64,000 nt of DNA, taken from NCBI RefSeq assembly GCF_019279795.1, contig NC_056725.1:1606204793-1606268792 (forward strand), written 5' to 3'. This document shows, one piece after another, positions 9,653-20,092 of the stretch. This DNA comes from Protopterus annectens. Lineage: Eukaryota; Chordata; Ceratodontiformes; Protopteridae. The position numbers and the translations under genes are program-made. Each line of letters starts with the position of its first letter. The stretch's first letter is position 1. The notes below the pieces were generated by a model. The model made no database searches and was not told the origin of the DNA. It saw nothing but the letters and a program-made list of their open reading frames with translations.

Positions 9653-12600
9653 TCATTCCGCTATCTTGACTGCAGTGGGTGTTGACAAAAGTACTTGATA
9701 TGGACCTTCCCACTTCGGAGACGTCCAATTATTTTTCTTAACTACCTTCAGCCAGATCCAAGTTCCAGGGGACACTGCCACTTTTGACGGTCTGGTTCGT
9801 TCTTTATCTGAAACAGAATTTAACTGCAACAAATGTTTAGAATTTAATAACTTATGCATATACTCTGCTAATGTACCATCAGCTTCTTGGTCTGCGGGCA
9901 TGAGAGATTTCCACTGAGGTATATAATAAGCCCTTCCAAAGAGCTTTTCAAAATGACTCAATCCTTTTGCATTCGGAACAGTTCTCATGCTCAACAGTGC
10001 CAGGGGCAGACAGTACACCCAGTTTCTCTGTGTTTCTATCATTAATTTTCTTAGCTTACTCTTTAAAATCCCATTATGCCTCTCTACTAGCCCTGCTGAT
10101 TGCGGGTGATATGCACAATGATTCTTTAAAGAAATGCACTCTACTTTACTTAACTGCTGTATGGTCTGATTCACGAAGTGTGTGCCGTTGTCACTGTAGA
10201 TCCTTTCCGGAATGCTGAATCTAGGGATGATTTCTTTAACAAGAACTTTGGCCATGATCATAGCGTCTGGATTTTTAGTCGGAAAGGCTTCCACCCGTCT
10301 GGAAAACATATCTACAATGACAAGACAATACTTCTTGTTTTCACATTTATTCAACTCTATGAAATCTATACAGATAGTATGAAATGGATATGGTGGTGTA
10401 GGGAAACTCCCTTGCTTGGGCTTTAACGCCCCTTGTGCATGATGTTTATTACAAACGTGGCATACCGCACAGAATTTTTTAGAGTAATTTGAGAAACCAT
10501 ATGTCGTGAACACTTGGTTCACCAGCTGTACCATCCCCTCTGTTGAGACATGGCTCTGCCCATGGCTCAACAAAGCTGCATATCTAAAAAAATTAGATGG
10601 CAATATCGGTTTCCTTTCTTTAGAGATGTACAGCCCCTTTTCAAGAATTGCTCCTCGTTTTACCCATCTTTGTTTTTCAGCTTTCATAGTAAGTGTCTGC
10701 ATTGTTTTTAAAATTACTAAGTCTAAAATCTCAGAGGGTTGTAATTCCTCATTCAAAAGAAATGCTTCTGATGCTGCCTGCTTTGCAGCTGTATCAGCTC
10801 TCGCATTACCTTTTGAAATCCTATCCTGTTGCTTGGTATGAGCTACACATTTACAAATAGCTACTTTCTGAGGTAACCGGATAGATTCCAAAAGATCTAA
10901 AATAAACTGTGCATGATTAATCAGTTTGCCAGTAGATGTTATCATTCCTCGATTTTTCCACTGTTGCGCAAAAACATGTACAGTAGAAAAAGCATACTGG
11001 CTGTCAGTAAAAATGTTTACACATTTATCCTTTGCTAAGGTACATGCCCGTGTCAAGGCAATTAATTCTGCTGCCTGTGCAGATAAACTGTGTGGTAAAG
11101 ATTTCGCTTCTATAATGTCTGTGTCAGAAACTACTGCATATCCCACTAGGTTCTGTCCTGCGGGACCCCTTTTGCATGAGCCATCCACGTAGTATGTCAC
11201 CTCGGCATCATCCAAGGGAACATCCATAAGATCTTTTCTAGGCAGTGTCTTTTGCTCAATCACCTGCAGGCAGCTGTGTGGCATGCCATCTGCAGGGGTT
11301 GGGAGCAAGGTAGAAGGGTTCAAAGTCATACAACGTTCAATTGTCATGTGAATTTGGCTCAACAATATAGTCATATGGAAAAGATGCCTAGCAGGGGAAA
11401 TATATGCTACCTTTTCTTGCAGTAAAATAATCATGACTGCATGAGGCACTCTCAATGTGAGAGGGTGGAACAACAATACTGAGGCCGAAGCCTGTACTGC
11501 CATTGCAGCTGCAACTACGGCTTGTACACAGTGAGGTAAAGACCCTGCCACTGGTTCCAGTTGTGATGAATAATAAGCAATAGGGCATTGCTTGTCCCCA
11601 TGCTGCTGTGTTAACACTGATGTCATATAACCTTGCTTACAATCTACAGTTTGGAAAAAACATTTATGATGGTTTGGTAATCCCAAAACTAGTGAGGATG
11701 CTATTAACTGTTTGAGTTTGCAGAACGCAGATTCTGCTTCTGGTGTCCATTGTAACAAATCCTGTGCTGCCATAGGCTTTTTATAAATCAGGTTAGCCAG
11801 TGGTGCAGATTTCAAGGCATAGTCTGGAATCCAGCTCCGACAAAAATTAGTCGTACCCAGGAAGGACATCATTTCCTTCATGGTAGTGGGTTTTGGTGCT
11901 TGCAAAATCGTTATTTTTCTGTCCTCATCTAATGTCCTACCCTCCTTGGATATTACATATCTTAGGTATTTAACTTGTTTTTTCCAAAGCTGCAGTTTAT
12001 TTTTGTTTACTTTATGTCCTTCAGTGGCTAAAAATTGTAATAGCGCTATGGTATCTTCTTTACAATCTTGCTTGGTGGGGGCTGCCAGCAGGATATCATC
12101 AACATAAAGCAAAATCTGACTACCTCTTGGTGGGGTAAATCCCGCCAAGTTGCTTGCCATTTCTTGTGAGAATATTGTTGGACTTTCACAATACCCCTGT
12201 GGTAGTCGCGTATATGTATACTTTTTCCCCTGAAATGTAAATGCAAACCAATACTGGCTGTCAGGGTGTATCGGTATCTTGAAGAACGTATTGCTAATAT
12301 CTACCACAGAAAAATATTTCTGTTGAGGTTTTATCATTCAACAGGGGGTGTGTGGGTCTGGCACCGTAGGTGCCCTTGTTATTACTGCGTCATTTGCAGC
12401 TTGTAAATCTTGGACCATACGCCACTCCCCATTCACTTTCTTAACAGGAAATAAGGGTGTGTTATATGGTGAATCAGCAGATTCCACCAGCACCCCTTCC
12501 TTAAGTAAAGCTGCTATAATAGGTTTGATTCCTACCTCTGCATCTTTTCTTAAGGGATACTGTCTTTTTTGTGGTCTAAATGCTGACTTTGGTGTAATAG

Positions 12601-12697
12601 TAACTGGTCCCACTGTAAGAATAAGTCCTACATCTGATTTTCCTGTTGACCAGAGAGTTTCTGGTATATTCTGTAAGGCATTCTCTTCCTCCTTCAA
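9653..12697 (-). pseudogene. pol: Retroviral pol: reverse transcriptase, RNase H, integrase
   Basis: An open piece of 119 codons (12697-12338) and one of 894 codons (12337-9653) share one frame and are separated by a single TGA. In the long piece the catalytic RT box YVDD is at residues 78-81, after LPQG near 45. RNase H carboxylates are D385, E424, D445 and D515. Integrase has a His-His/Cys-Cys zinc site (H592, H596, C626, C629), the DD35E triad D658, D716 and E752, and a GPY motif at 878-880. All key catalytic residues are intact, so this is the best-preserved part of the virus. The enzymes copy viral RNA to DNA and insert it. Pol ends 69 bases before the env ATG. Confidence 0.93.
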
Positions 12698-12748
12698 CAG
12701 GAGTGCTGATCAGCTGTCCTTGCTAGTGTACAGCTGGGCGGGTCTGAG

Positions 12749-13156
12749 TTATCCAATTATCTTCTGCTTTTGTACTCCCTGTTCTGACAGTTCTAACTCT
12801 GTCTGTTTCTCCCATCTCGTGACTTTTTCTCCCAAGTCTACCCATTTCACATTCTTGTCCTTAGTTAAGCTAACATGTGGTAATCGATTAGATTTGTAAA
12901 GTGCAAAGAACTCCTGGGGCAATGAACAGCTAACTACACTGTTCCCTTCTATGTCCCAGTACAGATTACGTAACACCAATCTGTTTGTATGATTTCTAAA
13001 TAATTTTTGCTCATATTCCTTATCAGGTCCTGATGTGTTACAATAATACAGAGTACAGTGCAACAAATGTTGTCTATCAATGTCAAGGGAGGGGAACTTG
13101 CTGAGGGCTACGTTCATCAACTCTTCGGTCTCCACCCCTGGACCAGTCGTACCCAT
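12749..13156 (-). pseudogene. Retroviral protease-RT linker region
   Basis: A 135-codon open stretch lies in the same frame as pro and pol. It ends at a TAA near 12749, and another in-frame stop follows before RT begins. No catalytic motif is visible. Its position between protease and RT suggests the spacer seen in some gamma/epsilon-like viruses. It has no recognised function. Confidence 0.6.
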
Positions 13157-13168
13157 GTCCTGGCTGTA

Positions 13169-13720
13169 TCAATAAAACATTTCACCCTCCAATTGCACTG
13201 CAAAGGTACCAATTTGTCGCTGAGCTTCCATACCCTGCATAGTCTGAACTACTGCTATACCAAATAGCTGCATAAGATCTCTGCCCAAGAGGTTTACTGG
13301 GCATTTTGCAGAAACAACAATTTTGCTTTTCTGGGTCAATCCTGAAACAAGATCAGTTATCACAATATTATGGAAGCGGGGCTCCCGATACAGCTGTCCA
13401 TTAGCTGCTTTCACTAATATGTAATCAGGTGACTCTGACTTCTCTGGCAGTTTGGAGGGATGTACCAGGGTCCGTGATGCCCCTGAGTTGCACAAGAATC
13501 TGACTTCCCTCCCTTCTACCAGGAGTGTAACTTCTGGTTTTGTGTCTGCTAAATAGAGCTCTAAGCTCAATAAAGCCAAATCCAATATTTCATTTTCTTC
13601 ACTCTCCATGACTTCCTGCACTTCCTCTATTTCTTCTGTCACATTCTCTACTTCTTCTATCACATTCTCATTTGTCCTTTCTCCGCTATCCCCTTCTAGT
13701 GATTCCTGACTATCATATAG
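13169..13720 (-). pseudogene. pro: Retroviral aspartic protease, active-site Asp replaced
   Basis: This frame starts directly after the gag UGA. It opens with an acidic Glu-rich stretch, then a retropepsin fold: the active-site loop reads CNSGAS, and a GRD segment (LLGRDLM) lies near the C-terminus. Retropepsins need Asp in the first position of the loop (DSGA/DTGA). Here the codon at 13489-13487 is AAC (Asn), one base from GAC, so the enzyme should be inactive. The protease would cut Gag and Gag-Pol during maturation. It has no start codon of its own in the expected arrangement and would be made by readthrough of the gag stop. Confidence 0.85.
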
Positions 13721-13723
13721 TCA
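13721..13723 (-). promoter_or_regulatory. gag UGA stop with CUA context (likely readthrough site)
   Basis: The gag nucleocapsid frame ends in UGA followed by CUA, and the protease continues in the same frame. In gamma- and epsilonretroviruses gag-pol is made by stop-codon suppression in one frame. UGA-CUA is a known leaky context in alphaviruses and some cellular genes. Confidence 0.55.
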
Positions 13724-15150
13724 GTCCTCACCCTCCTTATCTTCCGTGGTTGCCTTCTTGTTTTTCTTGCAATCCCTTGCCAAGTGTCCTTTCTTACCGC
13801 ATTTAAAACATTCACCCCTTTTCTTTTGCTCTTCAAAGTCCTCTGATTATTGATCAGATTGTTTGTTTCCCTGGGTATTTTTCTTGCCCTTTTCCCAGAC
13901 TGTACTACATATAATTCTGCTCCATCTTCTACAGAAAATACTTGGGCTTTCTTTTTCTTTTTGCTATTAAAATGCCTTTCGGCATGACTAGCATGTCCAA
14001 GCAATGACTGTAACCTGCTTGTATGATGATCTACCATGTGTTTTGTAATGAAACTGCATATAGGTGCAATACTGCCTTTCAAAAATGCATTCTTTAACTG
14101 CTGCTCATATGGGGAATTGTGTGTCTGATCTTCAGGAACCTGCATTCCACAATGGTTATTAAAACATTCTAATAGTCTGACATAATATCGGTCAATAGCT
14201 TCACCTTCCTGTTGGATGCATTGATTAATGCAAGTCCAGTCTGCCCTAGGCTTCCATTTCTCAGAGATTTGGTCTGTAAGACCTTTCACTCTGTTGTCTA
14301 ACTCTGCGCTACTATGTGGGAGGGGCCTGAGCGCAATATCACGGGGATTCCAGTCGCCACTAATCATGTGCCAATCTGGTCCCACAATTTGTCTGACTAC
14401 TTTTTCTACCTCTTCTCCATTTAAATTATAACTCAGCCTCATTCCTTGCAAATCTTCTAAGAACTTTCTAAAATTAACTTTTGGATGGGGAATTCCCTCA
14501 GTGGCTTTCCGGATGTCTTCCGGAGTCCAGGGTCTATACACTAGAATAGTTGGGTCCTGTCCTTCTTGCCCTGCCTGAAGATTAGGCACTTCTATAAGTG
14601 GGCATATTTCTTCTTCACTCATATATCATGAATTTCTCCCTATTTGATATAACTCAATGTCCCCTTTTGAGTTTCCTGTCTGTGTTCGAGACCTGGTCTC
14701 TACGGGATCTCTAACAAACGGTTTCACTTTTGTAGTGTCTCTACTCACAGTGACAGAAGGATATTGTGGGGGTGGACTAATTTGTTCACTTGCCTCATAT
14801 TCTGGTAAAGGAGGCGGAGGGGCTGATGCTGTTACTAAGTTATTGTCCTCCTTATCTAAAAACATTGCTTTTGAATTATTACTCTTTTGTTCCCTTCAGT
14901 TTACTTCCTCAATCCACCTGTGTGCCTGAGGAATTCTTAACTGACGTTGCTTTTTTACCCAGCCTCTAGAATCAGTTTTAAGCTGTTTGACAAGTTTGAC
15001 AAGTGAGAATGTTTCTAGTTTACCATCAAATTCATACTTATTAACCCATTTTGAGTAGTATTTAATATTATCAGCACGCTGTGACTGCATGTATTTCACG
15101 TCTTCGGTTAACGGCAGATTTTGGGACCTTTTTGTACAATTATTACCCAT
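13721..15150 (-). pseudogene. gag: Retroviral gag (matrix, capsid, nucleocapsid)
   Basis: The start at 15150 encodes MGNNC, a myristoylation signal, with a good context (AAAATGG). Matrix runs to an in-frame TGA at 14896-14898. The next piece is proline-rich with PPPPLPEY and a PPQY late-domain motif, then an in-frame TGA at 14626-14628. The capsid piece (14622 onward) has a conserved QEGEAIDRYYVRL major-homology-like segment. Near 13.83-13.87 kb a frameshift occurs, because the single CX2CX4HX4C zinc knuckle (about 13809-13769) is in the frame of pro and not of capsid. Gag would build the virus core. Two stops and one indel make it nonfunctional. Confidence 0.88.
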
Positions 15151-15366
15151 TTTTGTTCTACCCTTTTAATCATTACATAACGCCTTATTTTTACGTGGTA
15201 CCATGGATATTTTTATAGTCTCTTCAGAATGACTGCCTACCTGCTCTGTTTCCCTGATCTATGACAAGACAGTAATCTTTCTGTCCCTGACTTATAAATA
15301 AAGTCTTAACAAAACAAACTACAAACCTAGTCCCTGATCTAAAACAGAAAAAGAAGGTAGATTCAC

Positions 15367-15374
15367 CTTACCTG
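15367..15374 (-). promoter_or_regulatory. Candidate major splice donor of the retrovirus
   Basis: The minus strand reads CAG|GTAAG (cut between 15372 and 15371) in the leader between the primer-binding site and gag. This matches the donor consensus and is in the usual place for making spliced env RNA. Confidence 0.6.
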
Positions 15375-15557
15375 AGCCTTCGTGATTGATCACCTGGTTC
15401 GAGTAAACCCGCCCTTCAGTCACAGATCAGAAAGTGACTGGCCTCTTTTGTACGAGAAGTCAGTCGGAGGACTTTTCAAATAGGAAGAACTGATGTGGTT
15501 TCTTCCCCGTACAGTTTCAAGCCACCTGGCCTGTCTGATCCGAGGCGAAGTGAAGGT

Positions 15558-15575
15558 TTTCGGTCTGAAGGACCA
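15558..15575 (-). other. Primer-binding site, closest to tRNA-Tyr
   Basis: Three bases inside the 5' LTR the minus strand reads TGGTCCTTCAGACCGAAA. Compared with the vertebrate tRNA-Tyr 3' end as I remember it (ending in CGAAGGACCA), 14 of 18 positions pair, including the first nine. Other tRNAs were not systematically compared. Confidence 0.55.
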
Positions 15576-15578
15576 ATC

Positions 15579-16256
15579 TGTCAAAGGAAAATACTTCAAA
15601 GACCAATACACGTAAGGTTCAGTTAAGGCACTTTAATTTGCTTGCAGCAAGGAGACAAAAACATGCAAATACAAGGATTTGTCTAACTACTAACAGGAAG
15701 TATGTTCATTCTTATACTGTTTTACAAGACACGGCCTTCTAAGCTGATGTAACCAAACACAACTTTCAGTATTGTTCTACAGCAGATGTTACTTCAGATT
15801 TTCTGCTGACATGACTAGATTTGTGAGAAACTTTTCAGAAAAACAACCTGGCCTTGGTGACTATTAATCCATTTACAAGCGTCTATTGTACAGTGCTACT
15901 TTTCAAGGTACTTTTCTAATACAGATACAAGCAAATGCTGATTGCAGTTCATATTTTCAAGCAGGCTTTGTACTAATTATCTGTAACTTCTACAGCTGTG
16001 TATTTTCTCATGGCACAGCGGATCTTCTTGTCTAAGTTTCATACAAGTAGTATTGTTCTATTCATTATTTTCCTAATGCAAGCAGAAATCACCTGCTTCT
16101 CAGAAAATTTCAAAGGCACAAGCAAGATTTTAGCTAACAGTACAAGGTCAAAAAACAACTGCAGTTTGTACAGATTTATGCAGTATGAAATAGAATAAAT
16201 GTGTTAACTCTTTCCAAGCTTCTAAATGCACTAAGCATATTGCTAATACACACATT
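15579..16256 (-). repeat. 5' LTR of the endogenous retrovirus, truncated at its outer end
   Basis: This aligns without gaps to 7311-7988 of the 3' LTR with about 23 substitutions. It lacks the outermost 18 bases present in the other LTR (7989-8006), including the terminal CA seen on the plus strand. It joins L2 sequence through a shared ATT at 16254-16256. Confidence 0.9.
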
Positions 16257-16593
16257 TTAGACTGTCATCAATTAGGATACCTAGTAATTTAGTTTGAGAG
16301 ACCATTTATATTCTGGTTTTGTTGGTTGAGTAGGTTGGAGAGGAGGACTTTTATTCAATGTAATTCCTGGGGGTAAAAAGCATTAATTTTGCTTTATTAG
16401 ATTTAGGAGTAGTTGAGAGTTAGATAGCCAGGATTCTCTTGTAGTGAATGATAATTTGGGGAGCGTAGGGATAGAAAAGATGTGGACTGACTCATCTGCA
16501 TATTGTATGATGGTGACAAGGTTAGTAGCTGTGCTTAATTTATTTGTGAAAATGTTAAGGTTCCTAGGATTGAGCCTTGTGGGACTCCTATGG
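16254..16593. repeat. 340-bp direct repeat flanking the provirus, right copy
   Basis: This is a second copy of 6971-7310 with no indel. Unlike the left copy, it continues past the insertion point (CTATGG, then TAACAGGG) into uninterrupted L2 sequence. Confidence 0.9.
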
Positions 16594-17940
16594 TAACAGG
16601 GTAAGGGTGGCGATAGTAAATGCTGCCAGTTTTAAATCTGATAGTTACCAGTGGAAGCAGTTCAGGGATGACTGGCTAAGGTTAAAGGTGGATTACTCAG
16701 AGATGATTTTTTGATGGGAGACTGTATCAAAGGCTTTTGAGAGATCAGTGAAAAGGGAAGAGGTTAGGTTGCCTTAATTTCCAAGTAGATCACTAGTACC
16801 TTTACAACTAAGGATGACAGTCATGCTATGACTGGGGCAGAAATCATGTTGTGTTTTGGACAGTAGGTTATTGCTGATAATGAGTTGATGAATTGATTGT
16901 AGATAAAATGTTAAAGTATTTTTGATAGTGGGGATAGGATAGCTATTGCTCTGTCATTTGTGAATTTGTTTGAGGTGCCACCTTTGTGTAAAGAATAGAT
17001 GTATGATATTTTCCATATGGCAGGAACATTTTTTTTGTTATTGAGTGGTTTGAACATATGGAGATGTGTAAAGTCATGGCATCTGCAGCAAGCTTTAGAA
17101 ACTCATCAGGTAGACTGTGAACTGCTGGGTAGTTGGTTTTAGCTTGTACTTAATTTCTTATTGTTGAGGTTTGAGCTGTTTTGAAAGTGAAGTAATTTGT
17201 ATCACCACTATTGGGGGGTAAGGTTTGTTGTGGGGGTTGTGTATTTTGCTTGAGAAATGATACGATAGAGCTATCAGAATAGGAGTTACAGACAGTGCAT
17301 GACTATGCTGTCTTTGTTGTTTGTAGTTATTAGATTAGGGGTTGAGAATTTTTTGTTGTTAATGAGCACTGAAACAACTTGAAGGTATTTTAGTGTTTAG
17401 GTTGGAGTTTATTATTGTAGAATTGCTTTGCTGCTTTTATTTGCTTTTTTTAGAATTTTCTAAGATGTCTAAAGGTTTGAAAAGATTATTGAGTTTTACT
17501 TATGTTTCATTGTTGCCATGTTTAATCCCTATCTTTTATTAGCTATCTGGTTCTACTAGTTAGCCAGTGTGTACAGATTAATTTAACTCTGTTCTAATAC
17601 CAGTTCATTTAATATATCAAGTCTTGTTAAAGTGAGTGCCAGTGTCTTCAGCAGGTAGAGTTTTAAGTATATTCCAGATGAAGAGACACAGGGAAGCAAT
17701 GAGAATCTTTGTTAAAGTTTGTTAGGTTACATGTTTGATTACATACTATTGTTCTATTTATGGTGAAACTCTGTCTCAGTGTATATGTTGGGAGACGATC
17801 ATTAATGCTATGTGGGAAATAGTCTGTTAGGTTTATGAGTCAGGTTAAATTGGTTAAGATCCAGTCTAGGATTAACTGCCTGTTTATTTTGCTATCATGC
17901 AGTTTGGTAATTTGGATTAGCTGGGTGAAGCCATATAAGT

Positions 17941-18207
17941 TTAGGGAGTTAGTGGTGGTGTCAGAGTCACAGGTATAGCAAGCACTATGTTCTCCAGTAT
18001 GATAGTTTCCGGTTGTGTGGCCTGGGACATCCAGTGATATATTTCTTCAGCTGTTATTATATAATTGTTTAGAGGAATATGGATTCCAAAAATGGCAATG
18101 GATCTCTTGGGGCTGATTTTACGTTGAGCAAAAATTATTTCTGCATTACTGAAGGTGGGAAATGTGTGGGTAAACTGGGTATAATGACTGATGAAGATTG
18201 ATTTCAA
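17941..18207 (-). pseudogene. L2-like LINE endonuclease fragment
   Basis: This 88-codon open piece reads SIAIFGIHIPLNNYI followed by AEEIYHWMSQATQPETII, the central strand and helix of an endonuclease/exonuclease/phosphatase domain of L2-like LINEs. The GDFN strand that should follow is frame-shifted. Confidence 0.6.
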
Positions 18208-18627
18208 TATTGTTTTTGTATATGATTGCTATTCCTCTTCCATGTTTGTTTTTTTCTGTACACCCTGTGGATGTTAAATCCAAGAGGTAAAATTTCAGTA
18301 TATTTTACTCCTGGCTTTAGCCAAGTCTCTGCTAGAACAGCTATATCAGGAGAAAGGTATGGAGTTCATGTATCTTATTTGAAATACTTCTCAGGTTCAT
18401 GTTTATAAAGAACAAGTTTGACCCTTTACTTGTGGAGGATGGGAAATTGAGAATGTTAAGTTTGGGTGGTTAACAAGCTGTGTTGGGTTTGGGTGGGTTC
18501 TGTGAATTGTAACAATCTATGTTTTTGTCTGGGTTAGTGAGACCTAGATTGGGATGTGTATCTCCACTAAGCTTTAGATTTGTAACTAGGAGCTGTAATG
18601 AGTGCAGCCATTTATTTTTAGTTTGGG

Positions 18628-18759
18628 TTTTGTGGTAGTATGTAGTATTGCAGGTTGTAGTTTTGTGGTAGTACGTAGTTCTGCAGTTTGTAGTATTGTG
18701 GTAGTACACATTGCTGCAGTTTGTAGTTTTGTGGTAGTACGTAGTATTGCAGTTTGTAG
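18628..18759. repeat. Four tandem 33-bp units
   Basis: Four consecutive 33-bp units (18628, 18661, 18694, 18727) have no length variation and only a few substitutions. The unit core is TTTTGTGGTAGTACGTAG followed by a CTGCAG-like word. They lie at the 5' edge of the L2 element. Confidence 0.9.
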
Positions 18760-18887
18760 TTTTACATATTTTAAAGGAAAAGTGATATATATAGGTTTTT
18801 TGGTAAAGTTCTGGAGAGGTGATGCATTATAGTTGTCTTGGATGGGGGAGGTTGTGGATTGGTGAGTAACATTTGGGTTGTGAGCAG

Positions 18888-18890
<3 letters not shown>

Positions 18891-18963
<73 letters not shown>

Positions 18964-19014
18964 ATGTGTGTGTGTGTGTGTGTGTGCGTGTGTGCGTGTG
19001 TGCGTGTGTGTGTG
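18891..19014. repeat. (GT)n microsatellite
   Basis: This is about 70 bases of perfect GT and then interrupted GT with GC and AT steps. The Val-Cys and His-Thr frames through it are artefacts. Confidence 0.97.
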
Positions 19015-19279
19015 TTAAGGTGCTAGTTGAGCCAATATCACCATTAGTGTCTCCTACAGAGCCCCTGAGACTGCTTTGATGTCTATATGCCTATGGTGTA
19101 CATTCCCCCACACTCCATGCTATGTGAATTTATTTTTCATAAGCACACATGCATCACTGGACCTGTAAGACTAACCTAAATGCAATATGGAGATATGTAT
19201 CAACAGTGGACTATTAATCATTAAAACATCAACTGTTTTTATGACTCCAAAGAAACAAATTGCAGCCAAAGACAGGACC
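19015..19279. other. Unassigned spacer
   Basis: No gene or repeat was recognised between the GT array and the Penelope-like 3' end. Confidence 0.4.
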
Positions 19280-19805
19280 TCAAACAGAAACAGTTCTCTT
19301 TATTGGATAGAACCACAATAAACATTAAGTGCTTTTGTCCCCAATAAAATTACGTGGGACTTCTTCAGAACAAAAACAATCTGCATAGGCCAGGTTTAAA
19401 TATTATTCAAACACATGCTCAACCAATCAAAGTAAAAAAAAAAAAAATAAAACAATTAAAAAACATTAACCCTCAATGTGCCTGAGCTTTAGTAAACAAT
19501 ATATACTAGTATATTCATTCAGGCCGGGGTACTCAGATGCATTTAGCTTTAATTGCCAACTTAGTTCACACAATTCTAAGTGTTCTAGTAACACCCTCCC
19601 TTGACTGTCTAGAACTATCTGCTGCAAAAAAAAAAAAAAATACATGTTCATTATGTTCTAGTACATGTTTAGATAGTACATTACTACTTCTACCATTTTT
19701 TTATATCATTTAGGTGTTCATACATTCTTTTTTGGAACTTTCTACAGGTTTTTCCTATATAAAATGCTGGACATTACAGGCATTTTGCACCATAAACAAC
19801 ACTTT
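19280..19805 (-). mobile_element. Penelope-like element remnant (GIY-YIG endonuclease and 3' end)
   Basis: The minus strand reads FYIGKTCRKFQKRMYEHLND near 19.77-19.69 kb, a GIY-YIG nuclease core (YIG, catalytic Arg, EH..D). A C-terminal piece at 19651-19466 has QLKLN and GLNEYTSIYCLL, typical of Penelope proteins. A hammerhead-like motif and a short AATAAA-containing tail follow. Penelope elements are retroelements whose RT is fused to this nuclease. There is no RT in this piece, so it is a 5'-truncated copy. Confidence 0.75.
19322..19370 (-). ncRNA. Degenerate hammerhead-ribozyme-like motif
   Basis: The minus strand reads CTGAAGA (consensus CTGATGA), then AGTCCC paired with GGGGAC around a loop, then AAAA (consensus GAAA), then GCAC. 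The layout is that of Penelope hammerheads, but both core boxes carry a substitution. Confidence 0.35.
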
Positions 19806-19899
19806 TAGACTCATACAAACCAAAGGAGGACCAGGAGTAGGCTGTAGATTCCAGTATAAAGATTATTTATTGTAGAACAGACCACAGAATAAAAAACAT

Positions 19900-19934
19900 A
19901 AGCGCTTTCATAGTTGTATACCCCACTTCATCAG
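19900..19934 (-). ncRNA. Hammerhead-ribozyme-like motif with intact core boxes
   Basis: The minus strand has CTGATGA (19934-19928), a stem II in which AGTGG pairs with CAACT at 4 of 5 positions, two extra bases, then GAAA (19909-19906), a GCGC stem III and TTATG. The core boxes match the consensus. The extra AU before GAAA may impair folding. Confidence 0.5.
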
Positions 19935-20092
19935 ATATAAATATGTTACATCTTAACCTTCATTTTATACTCTGAAAGCACTAGTCACATGCTATTAGAT
20001 AATTACATGACCCAGATATTTAAAAACATACATACATATATACCTTATATATAATTGTAATCACTCTGTTATAAAAAATAGCAGCAATATAT

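Larger units (their letters stand above)
7311..16256 (-). mobile_element. Endogenous retrovirus, gamma/epsilon type, near full length
   Basis: This is a complete reverse-strand provirus of about 8.95 kb: 5' LTR, primer-binding site, splice donor, gag, pro, pol, env, polypurine tract, 3' LTR. The gamma/epsilon group is indicated by gag and pro in one frame separated by a UGA, a single CCHC knuckle, integrase with a GPY-type C-terminus, and a CX6CC transmembrane subunit. LTRs differ at about 23 of 678 aligned sites. In-frame stops in gag, between pro and RT and in RT, a stop and a frameshift in env, a frameshift before the zinc knuckle, and a protease active-site change make it defective. It sits inside an L2 LINE and has an aberrant integration site. 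Confidence 0.95.
16254..18470 (-). mobile_element. L2-like LINE, 5' part (right of the retrovirus)
   Basis: On the minus strand the endonuclease lies at about 18.4-17.9 kb, followed by the linker, then RT finger and palm motifs: SLFTDLSKAFDTVSH near 16.73 kb and GVPQGSILG near 16.58 kb. Together with 5726-7310 it makes one L2-clade LINE in which the provirus landed. Frames are broken by many stops. Confidence 0.8.

Noticed and set aside
12348..12899. 183-codon forward open frame in the retrovirus
   Set aside because: It is antisense to the protease-RT part of pol and has no family signature. The other forward frames within 8.2-15 kb are likewise shadows.
16254..16593. The 340-bp repeat as part of the LTR
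   Set aside because: The repeat lies outside the TG...CA LTR on the left, contains L2 reverse transcriptase text, and continues into L2 on the right.
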